DNA of 64,000 nucleotides, taken from positions 1 to 64,000 of the forward strand of contig WYDT01000010.1 in the NCBI GenBank assembly GCA_013122435.1. Direction: 5' to 3'. Origin of the DNA: Chloroflexi bacterium AL-N1. GTDB taxonomy: Bacteria; Chloroflexota; Chloroflexia; Chloroflexales; Roseiflexaceae. Positions 18,267 to 27,677 of this stretch are shown in pieces; position 1 is the first letter of the stretch; each line of letters begins with the position of its first letter. Position numbers and translations under genes: made by a program. The notes below the pieces were generated by a model. It made no database searches and had not been told where the DNA came from. It worked only from the letters and a program-made list of their open reading frames with translations.

Positions 18267-20843
18267 ATGGACGGCAAAGAACATATCATTGAACTTGGCA
18301 AAGTGTTAGCTGCTGAAGAGCGTCAAAGCTTTGATGACAGTACTTTGCAAGGTGGTCTGGATCAGTTTCTGGCCGAGTGGCGTATCCGTGCCAACGGCGC
18401 TCTGGAACACGAGCAAGTCCAACATACTCTTGAACTACTGCAGAACTATGCCTCGCTCGACATAACGGCGCGTCGGGCTCGTATCGGTATTGCGCTGGAA
18501 AGCCTGCGCTCGTTGTTTCGTGCGCGTCCTGCACCACCCGTGTCGCCACCTCAGCCAAAGCCGCGCAGCACATCTTCACAGGACAAAGTGGCAAAACCCG
18601 TTACTCTCGAAACACCCATGCAGGATATTTCCGGTGTTGGTAAAGCCAATGCTCAGGCGTTTCGCCGTCTGGGTGTACGAACAGTCTATGATCTGCTGTA
18701 CCACTTTCCGCATCGCTACGATGATTTCACCTCTCAAAAACAAATTGTCGATCTCGAGATTGGGTCGGTCGAGACGGTCATCGGCGAAGTCATCGATCTA
18801 CGTACCTTCTCGATGCGGAGTGGTGGCTCGGCTATTGAAGTAGTCGTTGGTGACGATAGTGGTACGCTCAAGGTGGTCTTTTTTCGGCAACCGTGGCTCG
18901 CCAAACAATTCGCTATTGGTACAAAAATTGTGTTGAGTGGCAAAGTGGACTCCTATCAGGGATTGCGTCAGCTGTCAGGGCCAGATTGGGAGCCCTACAC
19001 CGATGATGAACGTATTCACACGGGGCGGCTTGTGCCAGTCCATCCGCTGACCAAGGGATTGATCGAGCGCAATGCACGTCGCATCATCAAGCAGGTGGTT
19101 GATCGCGCAGCACCACTGGTCGAGGACTATCTGCCAGAGGCTGTCCGTGAACGTGCTGGTCTGATGCCGTTGGCCGAAGCGTTGACAGGTATCCACTTTC
19201 CTAACGATTATGCACATCTCACACGCGCGCGAACGCGTCTGGGATTTGACGAGTTTTTGTTTATTCAGCTCAGGGTATTGCAGCGCAAGCTCCTCTGGCA
19301 GGGTGAGCGTGGGTATGCGATGGTATTTAACCAGACTGTCCACGATGAGTTTCTGGCTCACTTGCCGTTTTCACTGACAGGCGCGCAGCAACGTACTCTT
19401 GGTGAGTTATTCAAGGACATGAGCCATCCGGTGCCAATGGCGCGTCTGCTACAGGGCGATGTCGGGAGTGGAAAAACGGTTGTCGCAGCGGCAACGGCCC
19501 TCCAGTCTATTGCAAATGGCTTTCAGTCTGCGATTATGGCCCCAACTGAGATCCTGGCAGAGCAGCACTATAAGGGATTACGGTCGCTTTTAAGTAAGGT
19601 GCATGTTCCTCGTGGTGAGGCAGTGGTCGCCCAGCGCGAAGCCCGTGAGCAGATCGATGATGGTAGTGTAAAGCCCAGGAGACAGCCCAGAGCCGAGAAA
19701 GATTGGCGTGATGAACTTGATCCAGCACAGCTTGCCCGTTTGGATGAGATTAAGCGCTTGATCGGCATGGCGCCTGAAGATGATCTGGATGGTCAGGGTG
19801 TACGAGTGGCCCTGTTGACGGGTAGCCTGGGAGCGAAGGATCGTCGCCGTGTGTTGGAAGGCATCGAGAACGGTGATGTCGACCTGGTCATCGGTACGCA
19901 TGCGCTGATCGCGGAACGGGTCAAGTATGCCCAGCTTGGGGCGGTGGTCATTGATGAGCAGCACCGTTTCGGTGTGGAGCAACGGCAGCGTCTCAAAGAC
20001 AAAGGCTACAATCCACATCTGCTGGTGATGACGGCAACACCGATCCCGCGTACGCTCACGTTGACGCTCTTTGGGGATCTAGACACGTCTGTGCTTGATG
20101 AACTGCCACCTGGCAGACAGGAAATCAAAACACGCTGGATTACAACGGTCGAACGTGAGAAAGCGTACAAACACATTCGGCGTGAGGTGGAGCGTGGTCG
20201 GCAGGTGTTTGTGGTGTGTCCCCTCGTCGATGAGAGCGAAAAGGTCGATCTGCCCTCTGCTGAGGAGATGTATGCCAAGCTGGCTGGCGAGGTGTTCCCT
20301 GAACTGCGTGTCACGCTGGTCCATGGGCGTATGTCGGCGCGTGAAAAGGACAGCGTGATGTTGTCCTTCCGTGATCACGAGTACGATATTCTGGTGGCGA
20401 CGGCAGTTATTGAAGTTGGCATCGATGTGCCCAATGCGACAACTATGCTGATCGAGGGCGCCGAGCGGTTTGGGTTAGCACAGCTCCATCAGTTCCGTGG
20501 TCGTGTCGGGCGGGGTATTCATCAGAGTTATTGTATTCTGGTGAGTGATAAAGACAACGAAGTGACGACCAAGCGGCTTGAGGCGATGGAGACAACGCTC
20601 GATGGGTTTAAGCTGGCCGAGACAGACCTGGAGTTGCGTGGTCCCGGTGAGTTCTTTGGCACACGGCAAAGTGGTACACCTGATTTGAAGATCGCAGGAC
20701 TTGGTGACACACGTTTGCTCACCGCTGCCCACCGCGAGGCGCAAAAGATCCTGGCGGAAGACGCAGAACTGTCGAATCCTGAACATGCAGCACTCAAAGC
20801 CAAGGTTGATGCTTTCTGGTCAGATGTTTTACAAGCCGGATAA
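18267..20843 (+). CDS. recG: ATP-dependent DNA helicase RecG
   Basis: Branch-migrates and reverses stalled replication forks. Domains: an N-terminal extension (about 1-105), wedge/OB domain starting DISGVGKANAQAFRRLG, then helicase lobes with Walker A GDVGSGKTVVAAA (about 396-408), motif Ia APTEILAEQHYKGL, DEQH box VIDEQHRFG (about 560), MTATPIPRTL and the GVPxATxMxIEGAERFGLAQLHQFRGRVGRG region. At 858 residues it is about 170 longer than typical RecG. Part of that is the N-terminal extension and part is a charged insertion of about 65 residues (roughly 445-510) between motifs Ia and Ib. recG after the Asp23-fakA block repeats the order known in Firmicutes. G+C is visibly higher than in preceding genes. 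Confidence 0.95.
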   Translation: MDGKEHIIELGKVLAAEERQSFDDSTLQGGLDQFLAEWRIRANGALEHEQVQHTLELLQNYASLDITARRARIGIALESLRSLFRARPAPPVSPPQPKPRSTSSQDKVAKPVTLETPMQDISGVGKANAQAFRRLGVRTVYDLLYHFPHRYDDFTSQKQIVDLEIGSVETVIGEVIDLRTFSMRSGGSAIEVVVGDDSGTLKVVFFRQPWLAKQFAIGTKIVLSGKVDSYQGLRQLSGPDWEPYTDDERIHTGRLVPVHPLTKGLIERNARRIIKQVVDRAAPLVEDYLPEAVRERAGLMPLAEALTGIHFPNDYAHLTRARTRLGFDEFLFIQLRVLQRKLLWQGERGYAMVFNQTVHDEFLAHLPFSLTGAQQRTLGELFKDMSHPVPMARLLQGDVGSGKTVVAAATALQSIANGFQSAIMAPTEILAEQHYKGLRSLLSKVHVPRGEAVVAQREAREQIDDGSVKPRRQPRAEKDWRDELDPAQLARLDEIKRLIGMAPEDDLDGQGVRVALLTGSLGAKDRRRVLEGIENGDVDLVIGTHALIAERVKYAQLGAVVIDEQHRFGVEQRQRLKDKGYNPHLLVMTATPIPRTLTLTLFGDLDTSVLDELPPGRQEIKTRWITTVEREKAYKHIRREVERGRQVFVVCPLVDESEKVDLPSAEEMYAKLAGEVFPELRVTLVHGRMSAREKDSVMLSFRDHEYDILVATAVIEVGIDVPNATTMLIEGAERFGLAQLHQFRGRVGRGIHQSYCILVSDKDNEVTTKRLEAMETTLDGFKLAETDLELRGPGEFFGTRQSGTPDLKIAGLGDTRLLTAAHREAQKILAEDAELSNPEHAALKAKVDAFWSDVLQAG

Positions 20844-20885
20844 TGATTTTATTCAAGATACGTTTGATTGTTCTCGCCATCCCCA

Positions 20886-23423
20886 CTATAGTCGCAGCCA
20901 CCCGCGCCGTACCGCAATCTCAATCGGCCAGAGCAAAATCGCTGCTAGTAGGAACCACATCCACAGACTGGTCGTCTCACCACGCTGCTGCCCACCAGTG
21001 AGCGCAATGTCGGTGGTGTTTGCGAGTACTGTTCCGCCTGTGATGGTACTGATCTGCTCTAAAACACTTGCGCCATCCGTTCTTGGTAGATACTCAGCAG
21101 AATATTGCTGCACGTAGCCAGCGCTGGCGGTACGTTGTAGCTCATCTTTGACTTGCCGTACCTCAATGGCATACGCTCCATCGCTGGGCAAGGTAACGGT
21201 TTGCTCGTAGCGACCTGGCTCGGTCTGCCGCAATGGGATGCGGCGCGTGGTGCCATCGGGGAGTTGTACCTCGGCTTGTGTGTCTGCTAGATCAACGGTG
21301 GTGCCACCGGAGGCTAGCGAGTCGGCGCTAATCGTAACCTCATCGCCGTGGGGAGTGACATGGATCTGAAGCAAGCCGCTGTCCGGTTCAGGGAGCGTAT
21401 AGCGAATGATCTGGCCCCAGAATGCGCCATATTCGGGCCAGTTCGACCATGAGTCGGCCCACGGTGTTTCGACGCTGGGGGTCCAGGCAATCGCGCGCCC
21501 GAGGCCATACTGCCAGACGGCGAGCACCGGATCATCCTCTGGTGATTGAAGCACCAACTCAGCTTCGGGTTTGAGTGTGGTTGCTACATAGCCATTGAGG
21601 TTGGGGATTTCGTTGGGTGCATACCCACGTAGCAGTGGATGCGGGTCAGACAGATTGGCACGAAAACCGCCTTCAATCTGTGGCTCAGTGCGTGCAATCT
21701 CGCTTTCAAGTAGTGTCAAACGCGGAATATCTTCGGCCTGACTGGCGAAGTGATAGCGTCCAGCCCCCCACTGCGCCAGATCTTGCAATAGATCGATATC
21801 GGCGTCTTGCCCGATGGCAATGGTCGAGAGCGTCATATCATTTTCGCGGGCCAACTCAATCAGACCTTGATACGGATTTCGAAAGTTGCTGAACGAGCGC
21901 CCATCGGTGAGCAGCACGGCGTGACGTACATCGCCGGGTTGTGCGTTGAGCGACTGCAGACCGACTTCAAGCGCCCCAAAAATATCGGTGCCACCGCCCA
22001 GCGGAATCTGTGTGATACGTTCCTGGATTTGTCCGAGACTGAGCCCGGTGCCAAGTTCCTGAAATTCCACCGCCCAGCTCTGAAAGGTGTCGAAAGCGAG
22101 TACACCCAGCCGATCTTCGTCGCGCAATGACTCGGTAGCGAGGATGGCGGACTCCTTTGCCATATCGAGCTTGGAGGTGCCGATAGCACCACCCATACTG
22201 GCCGACTGATCGACAATCAACAGCAATGAGACCTGCGAGCGCTGTGGTCGTGGTGGCGGTGTCATCGTCACCGGAAGCACTTCTTCCAAGGGTGTACCAC
22301 GGTACGCACCAAGTGTAAAACTGGAACGCCCACCGGTCACGAGCAGGCCACGCCCTTCGCTCCGCACAAATTCACGAATGGTCGTCATCTGGTCGAGTGT
22401 CAGATTGCCTGCGGGTACATCGACAAGCACCATCCCCTCATACGAGTCGAGGAGTGAGAGTTGTGTTGGGAGAAAGGAGGCTTCCATCACATCGGTTTCG
22501 ATATTGGCCGAGCGCAACGCAACACGAAGCGGTGATGAGCCACCATTTTCGCCTTCGACCAGCAATACACGTGGTGGAGGGGCAACCAGTGCCGTGGCGG
22601 CGGCGCTGTTGTTTTGTGCAAACGTGTCGGTCGGGCTGGTCACAGAGACACGTAGTTGTGCGATTCCGGGCGTTCCGGCGACATTGCGAAACGTAAAGGT
22701 ATTCTCACCAATCTCAAGTGGTACATCGCGATGTGCCAGTTCGGTGGCGTTATCGAACAGTTGCAGTTGGGCATTGGTGGCTTCGTTGCTGCTGATGCTG
22801 ACCAGAACGGCGTACTCTTCACCTTCGCGTAAGGTCGGTGGGACATCGATATTGGTTACCCATACCTCAGATTGCTCTGGTGAGCCATAGGCAATCGTGT
22901 CGACCGACACATTGTTGCTGGCGAGGTAATGTGCTTCGGCCAGAACATCACCACGGGTCTCGTTGCCATCCGAAATCAGCACAATACGCCCGCCATTCCG
23001 CCCCACCAGATGATAGGCTGTACGAAGCGCCTGTGCAACGTCGGTATGGTCGCTACGCAGATTGATTTCGTTGTCAGACAGTAGTGAGGTTGTATTTGCG
23101 CCAAAGAAAATAATATGGTTATCGTGTTCGCTGCTGGTGGCGTTATCCTGATTCTGGATCAGTTCGTTTGCCAGCTCACGTAGCTCGGTTTTTTGGGTTT
23201 CACCCAGACTGTCGGATTGATCGACCAACAGGACTGTGGTGCTGTCGGTCGCTGTCGATTGCATGATCGTTGGATCAGCCAGTGCAAGGATGATACATAC
23301 CACCGAAAGGAGGCGTAGCGCAAGAGCCGTGGTTGAAAGGCGACCACGCCGCCGATACCATATCAGCACAAAGAACGGTATAGTGAATAGGAGGAACAAT
23401 GCCTCTGGATTACGCCAAATCAT
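20886..23423 (-). CDS. Membrane protein with von Willebrand A and glutamine-amidotransferase-like domains
   Basis: An 845-residue protein with an N-terminal pair of hydrophobic helices (about 5-22 and 33-52), a C-terminal one (TSLWMWFLLAAILLWPIE) and a large outside part. A first vWA-like region (VLLVDQSDSLGE) has a degenerate metal site; then come a CARDB-like beta domain, a GATase1-like region with VLLVEGENG, and a full vWA domain with the metal motif DQSASMGG and LLTDGRSFS. This build (BatA/YfbK-like plus GATase) is common in MoxR-vWA gene clusters. The start ATG overlaps the stop of the preceding gene as ATGA (23423-23420), showing translational coupling. Exact role unknown; convergent with recG. 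Confidence 0.82.
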   Translation of the reverse strand: MIWRNPEALFLLFTIPFFVLIWYRRRGRLSTTALALRLLSVVCIILALADPTIMQSTATDSTTVLLVDQSDSLGETQKTELRELANELIQNQDNATSSEHDNHIIFFGANTTSLLSDNEINLRSDHTDVAQALRTAYHLVGRNGGRIVLISDGNETRGDVLAEAHYLASNNVSVDTIAYGSPEQSEVWVTNIDVPPTLREGEEYAVLVSISSNEATNAQLQLFDNATELAHRDVPLEIGENTFTFRNVAGTPGIAQLRVSVTSPTDTFAQNNSAAATALVAPPPRVLLVEGENGGSSPLRVALRSANIETDVMEASFLPTQLSLLDSYEGMVLVDVPAGNLTLDQMTTIREFVRSEGRGLLVTGGRSSFTLGAYRGTPLEEVLPVTMTPPPRPQRSQVSLLLIVDQSASMGGAIGTSKLDMAKESAILATESLRDEDRLGVLAFDTFQSWAVEFQELGTGLSLGQIQERITQIPLGGGTDIFGALEVGLQSLNAQPGDVRHAVLLTDGRSFSNFRNPYQGLIELARENDMTLSTIAIGQDADIDLLQDLAQWGAGRYHFASQAEDIPRLTLLESEIARTEPQIEGGFRANLSDPHPLLRGYAPNEIPNLNGYVATTLKPEAELVLQSPEDDPVLAVWQYGLGRAIAWTPSVETPWADSWSNWPEYGAFWGQIIRYTLPEPDSGLLQIHVTPHGDEVTISADSLASGGTTVDLADTQAEVQLPDGTTRRIPLRQTEPGRYEQTVTLPSDGAYAIEVRQVKDELQRTASAGYVQQYSAEYLPRTDGASVLEQISTITGGTVLANTTDIALTGGQQRGETTSLWMWFLLAAILLWPIEIAVRRGWLRL

Positions 23424-25249
23424 CGTAGTACATATCCCCATTCAAACGCGAGCACAATAAGCGCTGCGAGCACAAGCCATGGCCAGAGATCGGCCATCCG
23501 ACGCTGGATGGTGTCATCGGATTGCGTGATGGTATGCGAAAATGTGGGGGCTGGTTGTGGCTGCAGATCCGATTCGAGAGCTGTACCGGTGTTGACGGCG
23601 ATACGATTATCAAACAGTGGTCCTTCGCGTCCCTGCTCAATGATACGGTACCATCCTGGTTGCGTGAGCGTCTCAACGGTTAACGATGTGCTACTCGAAA
23701 CACGCTCAATCTGACCGCTTGGGTCAATGATCTCCACTTCAGTTGTGCGGCTGTTGGGAAAGAGTTGTAATTCTTCTCCCGCTTCGAGCGCTGGTGGAAG
23801 CGGTGTGGCATTCAAATCACGTACGGTGCGTGATACCAGCAAGGGAAAGGTGAGCCGTGACGAGAGGTTGCTGGCAGTCAGATCGAATGTCCAGATGGCG
23901 ACTTCACGAGTGCCTTCACTCCCGCGTAGAATCAAGGGTATATCTTCAATCGCCAGTTGGGTTTCGGCCCATTTCGGTACACTTATTCCGCGAATGTCTG
24001 CGAAGTTAATGCCCTCAAAACTCAGCCCTTCAAGAATGGCGCCACGCTGGTTAAAAGCACGCCGTTCAGGTCTCGGTGCTGATGGTAAGACTTCAAACAA
24101 CGCATTGCTTTCAGGTGGATTGACCACCAGAAGTGCGTTGGAAGGCCATTCTGGTGGCACAAAGCTATCAAAAATAGTCAAATCGGCCCGTTGTTGGATC
24201 TCTGTGGTCTCATCATAGTCGATGGTTGCGACGGTTTCGATGCTTACCCCAGAGACCACAGAGAGTGCTCGCTGGAGTACATCGGGTGAGTCTGAGACAA
24301 GCAACGTATTAATCGTGCGAGTTGGCGCAACAGTCAGCAGGGCCTGGTCGTCCTGCCGTAGCCCGTCGGCGCCGTCCAATGTGGCGCGGAGTTCCCCATA
24401 ACCTGAGGGCAGGTTCCATGTCAATTCAGTTTCGCCGTTTGCATCAATCGAAATGTTGCGGGTCTCGATCCGTTCCTCATCACCGTAGAGTTCGAGTTGT
24501 GCATCAAAAGAGGAGGGTGCGTAGTTTGCAACGCGTGCATATACCTGCAGTGTCCCGCCGGTCTCCCGTGAAGCAAAGGCAATGATTGCACGGTTGGGTT
24601 GTGCGGTACCGATGGTCTGCCAATCAACGGGAGCGATGACGTTGCGGTCTGGTATGGTCGGCACTGCACTGTCGGTAAAAACAACAATCTGTCCGCTTTG
24701 CTCACTGCGTAACGCGGTCTCCGCCAGCGTGATAGCGTCAGCGATGTTGGTGCGCGTTCCCCCTGGTGTGAGTTCATCCAACGCGGCTTCGATGAGTGCT
24801 CCATCGCTCTGATCCCCTGCTGCGATAATACGAGCAGACGGACTAGTGACAATCACCGTCAGACGGTCGTTGTTGTTCATACTGCGTAGAAGATCCCGCA
24901 CACGATTTTGTGCTTGAGCAAACCGGGTGTTGCTGCCCTCAATCGTGGCCATGCTCGTTGAGGTGTCGACAATAACCACTGTTTGTTCGGCCCGATCAAG
25001 GACCGCACCGGCAATTTGTGGTTGAGCAAGCGCAATCCCAAGTAGCCCGGCAGCAATAATATGCAGCAGAAGCAGCAACGTGAGTGGCAGTTGCTGCATA
25101 CGATTGTCGGGTCGACGATAGGGTATTTTTCGCCAATGGATTAAGCTTGGGACGGTCACCCGTTTGCGTCGCTCACGCATAAGATGCAGAATGATAATAA
25201 TCGGTATTGCGAGCAGCGCGAGCAGTCCCAGCGGTAGTGCAAAGGTCAT
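23420..25249 (-). CDS. BatA-like membrane protein with vWA domain
   Basis: 609 residues. The N-terminus is the aerotolerance-regulator (BatA) domain: PLGLLALLAIPIIIILHLMR followed by VPSLIHWRKIPYRRPDNR and a second hydrophobic helix. A vWA domain follows with a complete metal motif VDTSTSMATIEG, then a region of beta-rich domains and a C-terminal membrane helix (LWPWLVLAALIVLAFEWGY). Bat proteins are proposed to act with MoxR AAA ATPases in envelope stress or complex assembly. Here it is coupled to the next gene by an ATGA overlap and follows the DUF58 gene by 10 nt. The extracytoplasmic vWA domains probably interact with each other; partners are unknown. Confidence 0.85.
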   Translation of the reverse strand: MTFALPLGLLALLAIPIIIILHLMRERRKRVTVPSLIHWRKIPYRRPDNRMQQLPLTLLLLLHIIAAGLLGIALAQPQIAGAVLDRAEQTVVIVDTSTSMATIEGSNTRFAQAQNRVRDLLRSMNNNDRLTVIVTSPSARIIAAGDQSDGALIEAALDELTPGGTRTNIADAITLAETALRSEQSGQIVVFTDSAVPTIPDRNVIAPVDWQTIGTAQPNRAIIAFASRETGGTLQVYARVANYAPSSFDAQLELYGDEERIETRNISIDANGETELTWNLPSGYGELRATLDGADGLRQDDQALLTVAPTRTINTLLVSDSPDVLQRALSVVSGVSIETVATIDYDETTEIQQRADLTIFDSFVPPEWPSNALLVVNPPESNALFEVLPSAPRPERRAFNQRGAILEGLSFEGINFADIRGISVPKWAETQLAIEDIPLILRGSEGTREVAIWTFDLTASNLSSRLTFPLLVSRTVRDLNATPLPPALEAGEELQLFPNSRTTEVEIIDPSGQIERVSSSTSLTVETLTQPGWYRIIEQGREGPLFDNRIAVNTGTALESDLQPQPAPTFSHTITQSDDTIQRRMADLWPWLVLAALIVLAFEWGYVLR

Positions 25250-25259
25250 ATATCCTCAA

Positions 25260-26219
25260 TTATTGCAAGATTTGACGCGCCCGCAGATATGGTACGACGG
25301 TGCGTTCCAGTGGCCAATCGGTCATAATGTGTGCATAGGTAGCACCACGACGCGCACATGAGTTGGCGAGTTGTTCTTGCCAGGTAAACATGTTCTGGCG
25401 ATAGGCTGTCAACGTGTCGGTGTCGATAGTGAGTGCCAACCGCTGACCCGTTTCAGAATCCTCAAGATCCAGTGCTCCTTGTAGGTCGGGCTGCAGTTCA
25501 CGCGGGTCAACGAGGTGTAAGATAAGCACTTGCCAACGTGGTGGCGTGAGCAGACGTAATCCCTCATCAAGTGCTTCTGGTGCATCGTTGAGCAAATCGG
25601 AACATATGACCAGTAGCCCACCGCGTCCGTGAGTGGTGGCATATTGCTTGAGTACCGATCCCAGTGCGGTTTGCTGCTGCGGTTGTATATTCTCGACGAA
25701 TTGCATCAGGTCCATCAAACGGCCCTTGCCCTGTGCCGGGCCAAAGGATGGAAGTAGCATGTTGCTAAATGGTGTGATGCGTACACGGTCGCTGTGAGAC
25801 AGAGCCAGATAGCCTAATGCAGCCACAAGCTGTTGTGCTAACAGAAGTTTGGAGGGAGTGCCCCATGACATCGAGCGTGAAGCGTCGGCGAGCAGGTGGA
25901 TATCGATATCTTGTTCGGCATCGCCAAGTTTGATCAGTATCTGTTCCTGTCGTGCATAGGCATTCCAATCAACATGGCGATAATCGTCACCGGCGCTGTA
26001 AGGTCGCTGGTCGTTCACAATAGCGATGGGGAGTTGTTGAAGGCTGGGATGTTCACCGCTGGCTGGACTGCCTCGCAACGTGCGTTTTGCCTGGATGTTC
26101 AAACGTTCAAGGCGCTGAAGGAAATCTTCATCAACAATAAAGGTGTTTTCTGCAGTATGGCGTTGTGGTCGCCGAAAGAAGGATGTAGGTCCACCCCGCT
26201 GCGTCTGCCGTTTACTCAT
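25260..26219 (-). CDS. DUF58 domain protein
   Basis: 319-residue DUF58 protein of the vWA-related type found with MoxR and Bat genes. Landmarks: an N-terminal basic stretch, GEHPSLQQLPIAIVNDQRPYSAGDDYRHVDWNAYARQEQ (the DUF58 signature, here quoted only for its core YRHVDWNA), and the vWA-like LLADASRSMSWGTPSK. No membrane segment is seen, so it may be cytoplasmic. The open frame starts 36 codons earlier inside the upstream gene; I use ATG 26219, 10 nt after the upstream stop, with GAGGGTGA ahead. Role inferred only from family context. Confidence 0.88.
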   Translation of the reverse strand: MSKRQTQRGGPTSFFRRPQRHTAENTFIVDEDFLQRLERLNIQAKRTLRGSPASGEHPSLQQLPIAIVNDQRPYSAGDDYRHVDWNAYARQEQILIKLGDAEQDIDIHLLADASRSMSWGTPSKLLLAQQLVAALGYLALSHSDRVRITPFSNMLLPSFGPAQGKGRLMDLMQFVENIQPQQQTALGSVLKQYATTHGRGGLLVICSDLLNDAPEALDEGLRLLTPPRWQVLILHLVDPRELQPDLQGALDLEDSETGQRLALTIDTDTLTAYRQNMFTWQEQLANSCARRGATYAHIMTDWPLERTVVPYLRARQILQ

Positions 26220-26229
26220 TGGTATGTTG

Positions 26230-27630
26230 TTATTCACCCTCTTGGGGCGAAAAATATTCCTGAACCACATTGCGTTCATCCGCAGGGATACGTAGCGGAT
26301 CATTCCCGATTTCGACGGTTTGATCACTGCTGGTATCGCCCTGTGTAAAACCAGTACTAATGCCCCCGGATGCTCGTTGGTCGGGGTTCGAAAGCTCGGT
26401 TTCCTGCCCGGTCCCTTCTGCTTCTAGCGAGAGCGGTTGACCGTCAACGCCTAAACGTCCGGTTGACTCTGCGGGTCGTTGTTCTCCACTGTTGCTTTCA
26501 CCAGTGCCACTTCCAGCACCGTTCTGGCCAGTTTGTTCCTGCTCCCCTTCGCCTGCTTGCTCCCCTGCACCTTGCCCGGCTTCACTCTCTCCTTGCCCAG
26601 GTTGTCCTGCTACTTGTTCGCCACCCTCACCTTGTTCGCCGCCATCTTGTGCCTGTTCTGGTGGAGGTGTTTGTAGCTCCTCAAGCGCACGTGCGAGATC
26701 TTCCAATGCCTGTGCTGCGTTTTGCTCGCCACGTTGCAGCCCTTCAGCACTCTGGCGTAGTTGGTCAGCCAGTGTGGGGTTGTTTTCCTCAATCTGATCT
26801 GCCGCGTCGCGGAGTTGGTTTGCCAGATCATCACGGGTTGCGGCTGAGAGTTGTCCCGCCTGATCGGCTAATTCACGGAGCTCCTGTGCTGCGGCGGGAA
26901 GGTCTCCCCGGTCGAGCGCCTCTGCAGCGGGCCGGGTGGCTCCCTGATCACGCAGCGCATCAGCCAATGCACTCAGGGTTTGCGGATCAGCATTAGGATT
27001 GGGTTGGTTCTGAACAGGTGTTCCGGACTGGTCGTCTTGCAGCTGATTTTCTGGAGAGGCAAAAGGCTCCTCAGCAAACTCCTCAACATTGGATGGTTGT
27101 ACTAATGGTGGTAAGGGATCACGTTGACCGATCAGGCTTTCGTCGATTCTCCCAATGCCCGCCATGAAGTACAACCCCAAGACGATCAGCGCCATTGCAA
27201 TGACTGCCAGGAGTTCGCTCCAGGGAAAGTTTTGCTGACGCTGAATCCGCTGATACACTTGATGGGTGGTGTGGCTCGCTTCAGTGAGGAGTTGCTCACT
27301 CATACTTTCACGGCTGGGGCGTTTGTGAGCATATTCTAGCGCTGTTGCCAGTTGTTCGTGCAGTTGAAACCGCCGATCAAGCCGTCGTGCGACTTCCTGT
27401 CGTGACATTCTGCGACGGAATAACGTGATGATAGCGATCCCGATTACAGCCAGTGAGATCAGGCCCAGGAGATCGTAGCGTAAAGGCCAGTCCCAGAGCA
27501 AATGGCCTCCGATGCCAATACACCACACACAGCCGACCAACCAGACAGCACGAAGGATAGCCCGTGTGCCAGTGCGTGCCCAGCGGTCTATCGAAAGTTG
27601 ATCGAGATATCGTAAGAGCGGATAGCGCAT
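26230..27630 (-). CDS. DUF4175-like membrane protein with long Gly/Glu/Gln-rich tail
   Basis: 466 residues. The first 90 hold two hydrophobic segments (about 25-48 and 53-70), followed by RQEVARRLDRRFQLHEQLATALEY, a signature of DUF4175-type proteins, and a third helix about 150-168. After that the protein is low-complexity: helical coiled-coil repeats such as QLRDAADQIEENNPTLADQLRQ, then Gly/Glu/Gln-rich sequence. Such tails are seen in the large membrane subunit of MoxR-DUF58-Bat clusters. First core gene after the metalloprotease, 47 nt downstream. The Q/E/G-rich DNA produces long open frames on the opposite strand that are not genes. Confidence 0.78.
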   Translation of the reverse strand: MRYPLLRYLDQLSIDRWARTGTRAILRAVWLVGCVWCIGIGGHLLWDWPLRYDLLGLISLAVIGIAIITLFRRRMSRQEVARRLDRRFQLHEQLATALEYAHKRPSRESMSEQLLTEASHTTHQVYQRIQRQQNFPWSELLAVIAMALIVLGLYFMAGIGRIDESLIGQRDPLPPLVQPSNVEEFAEEPFASPENQLQDDQSGTPVQNQPNPNADPQTLSALADALRDQGATRPAAEALDRGDLPAAAQELRELADQAGQLSAATRDDLANQLRDAADQIEENNPTLADQLRQSAEGLQRGEQNAAQALEDLARALEELQTPPPEQAQDGGEQGEGGEQVAGQPGQGESEAGQGAGEQAGEGEQEQTGQNGAGSGTGESNSGEQRPAESTGRLGVDGQPLSLEAEGTGQETELSNPDQRASGGISTGFTQGDTSSDQTVEIGNDPLRIPADERNVVQEYFSPQEGE

Positions 27631-27677
27631 ATTATTCCTTGATATCGTAGTTGATTGGGATTGTCATACGCATGGAT

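Noticed and set aside
26370..26996. 208-codon plus-strand open frame
   Set aside because: Antisense shadow of the Gly/Glu/Gln-rich low-complexity tail of the DUF4175-like gene; composition rich in Leu/Arg/Pro/His as expected for such a shadow.
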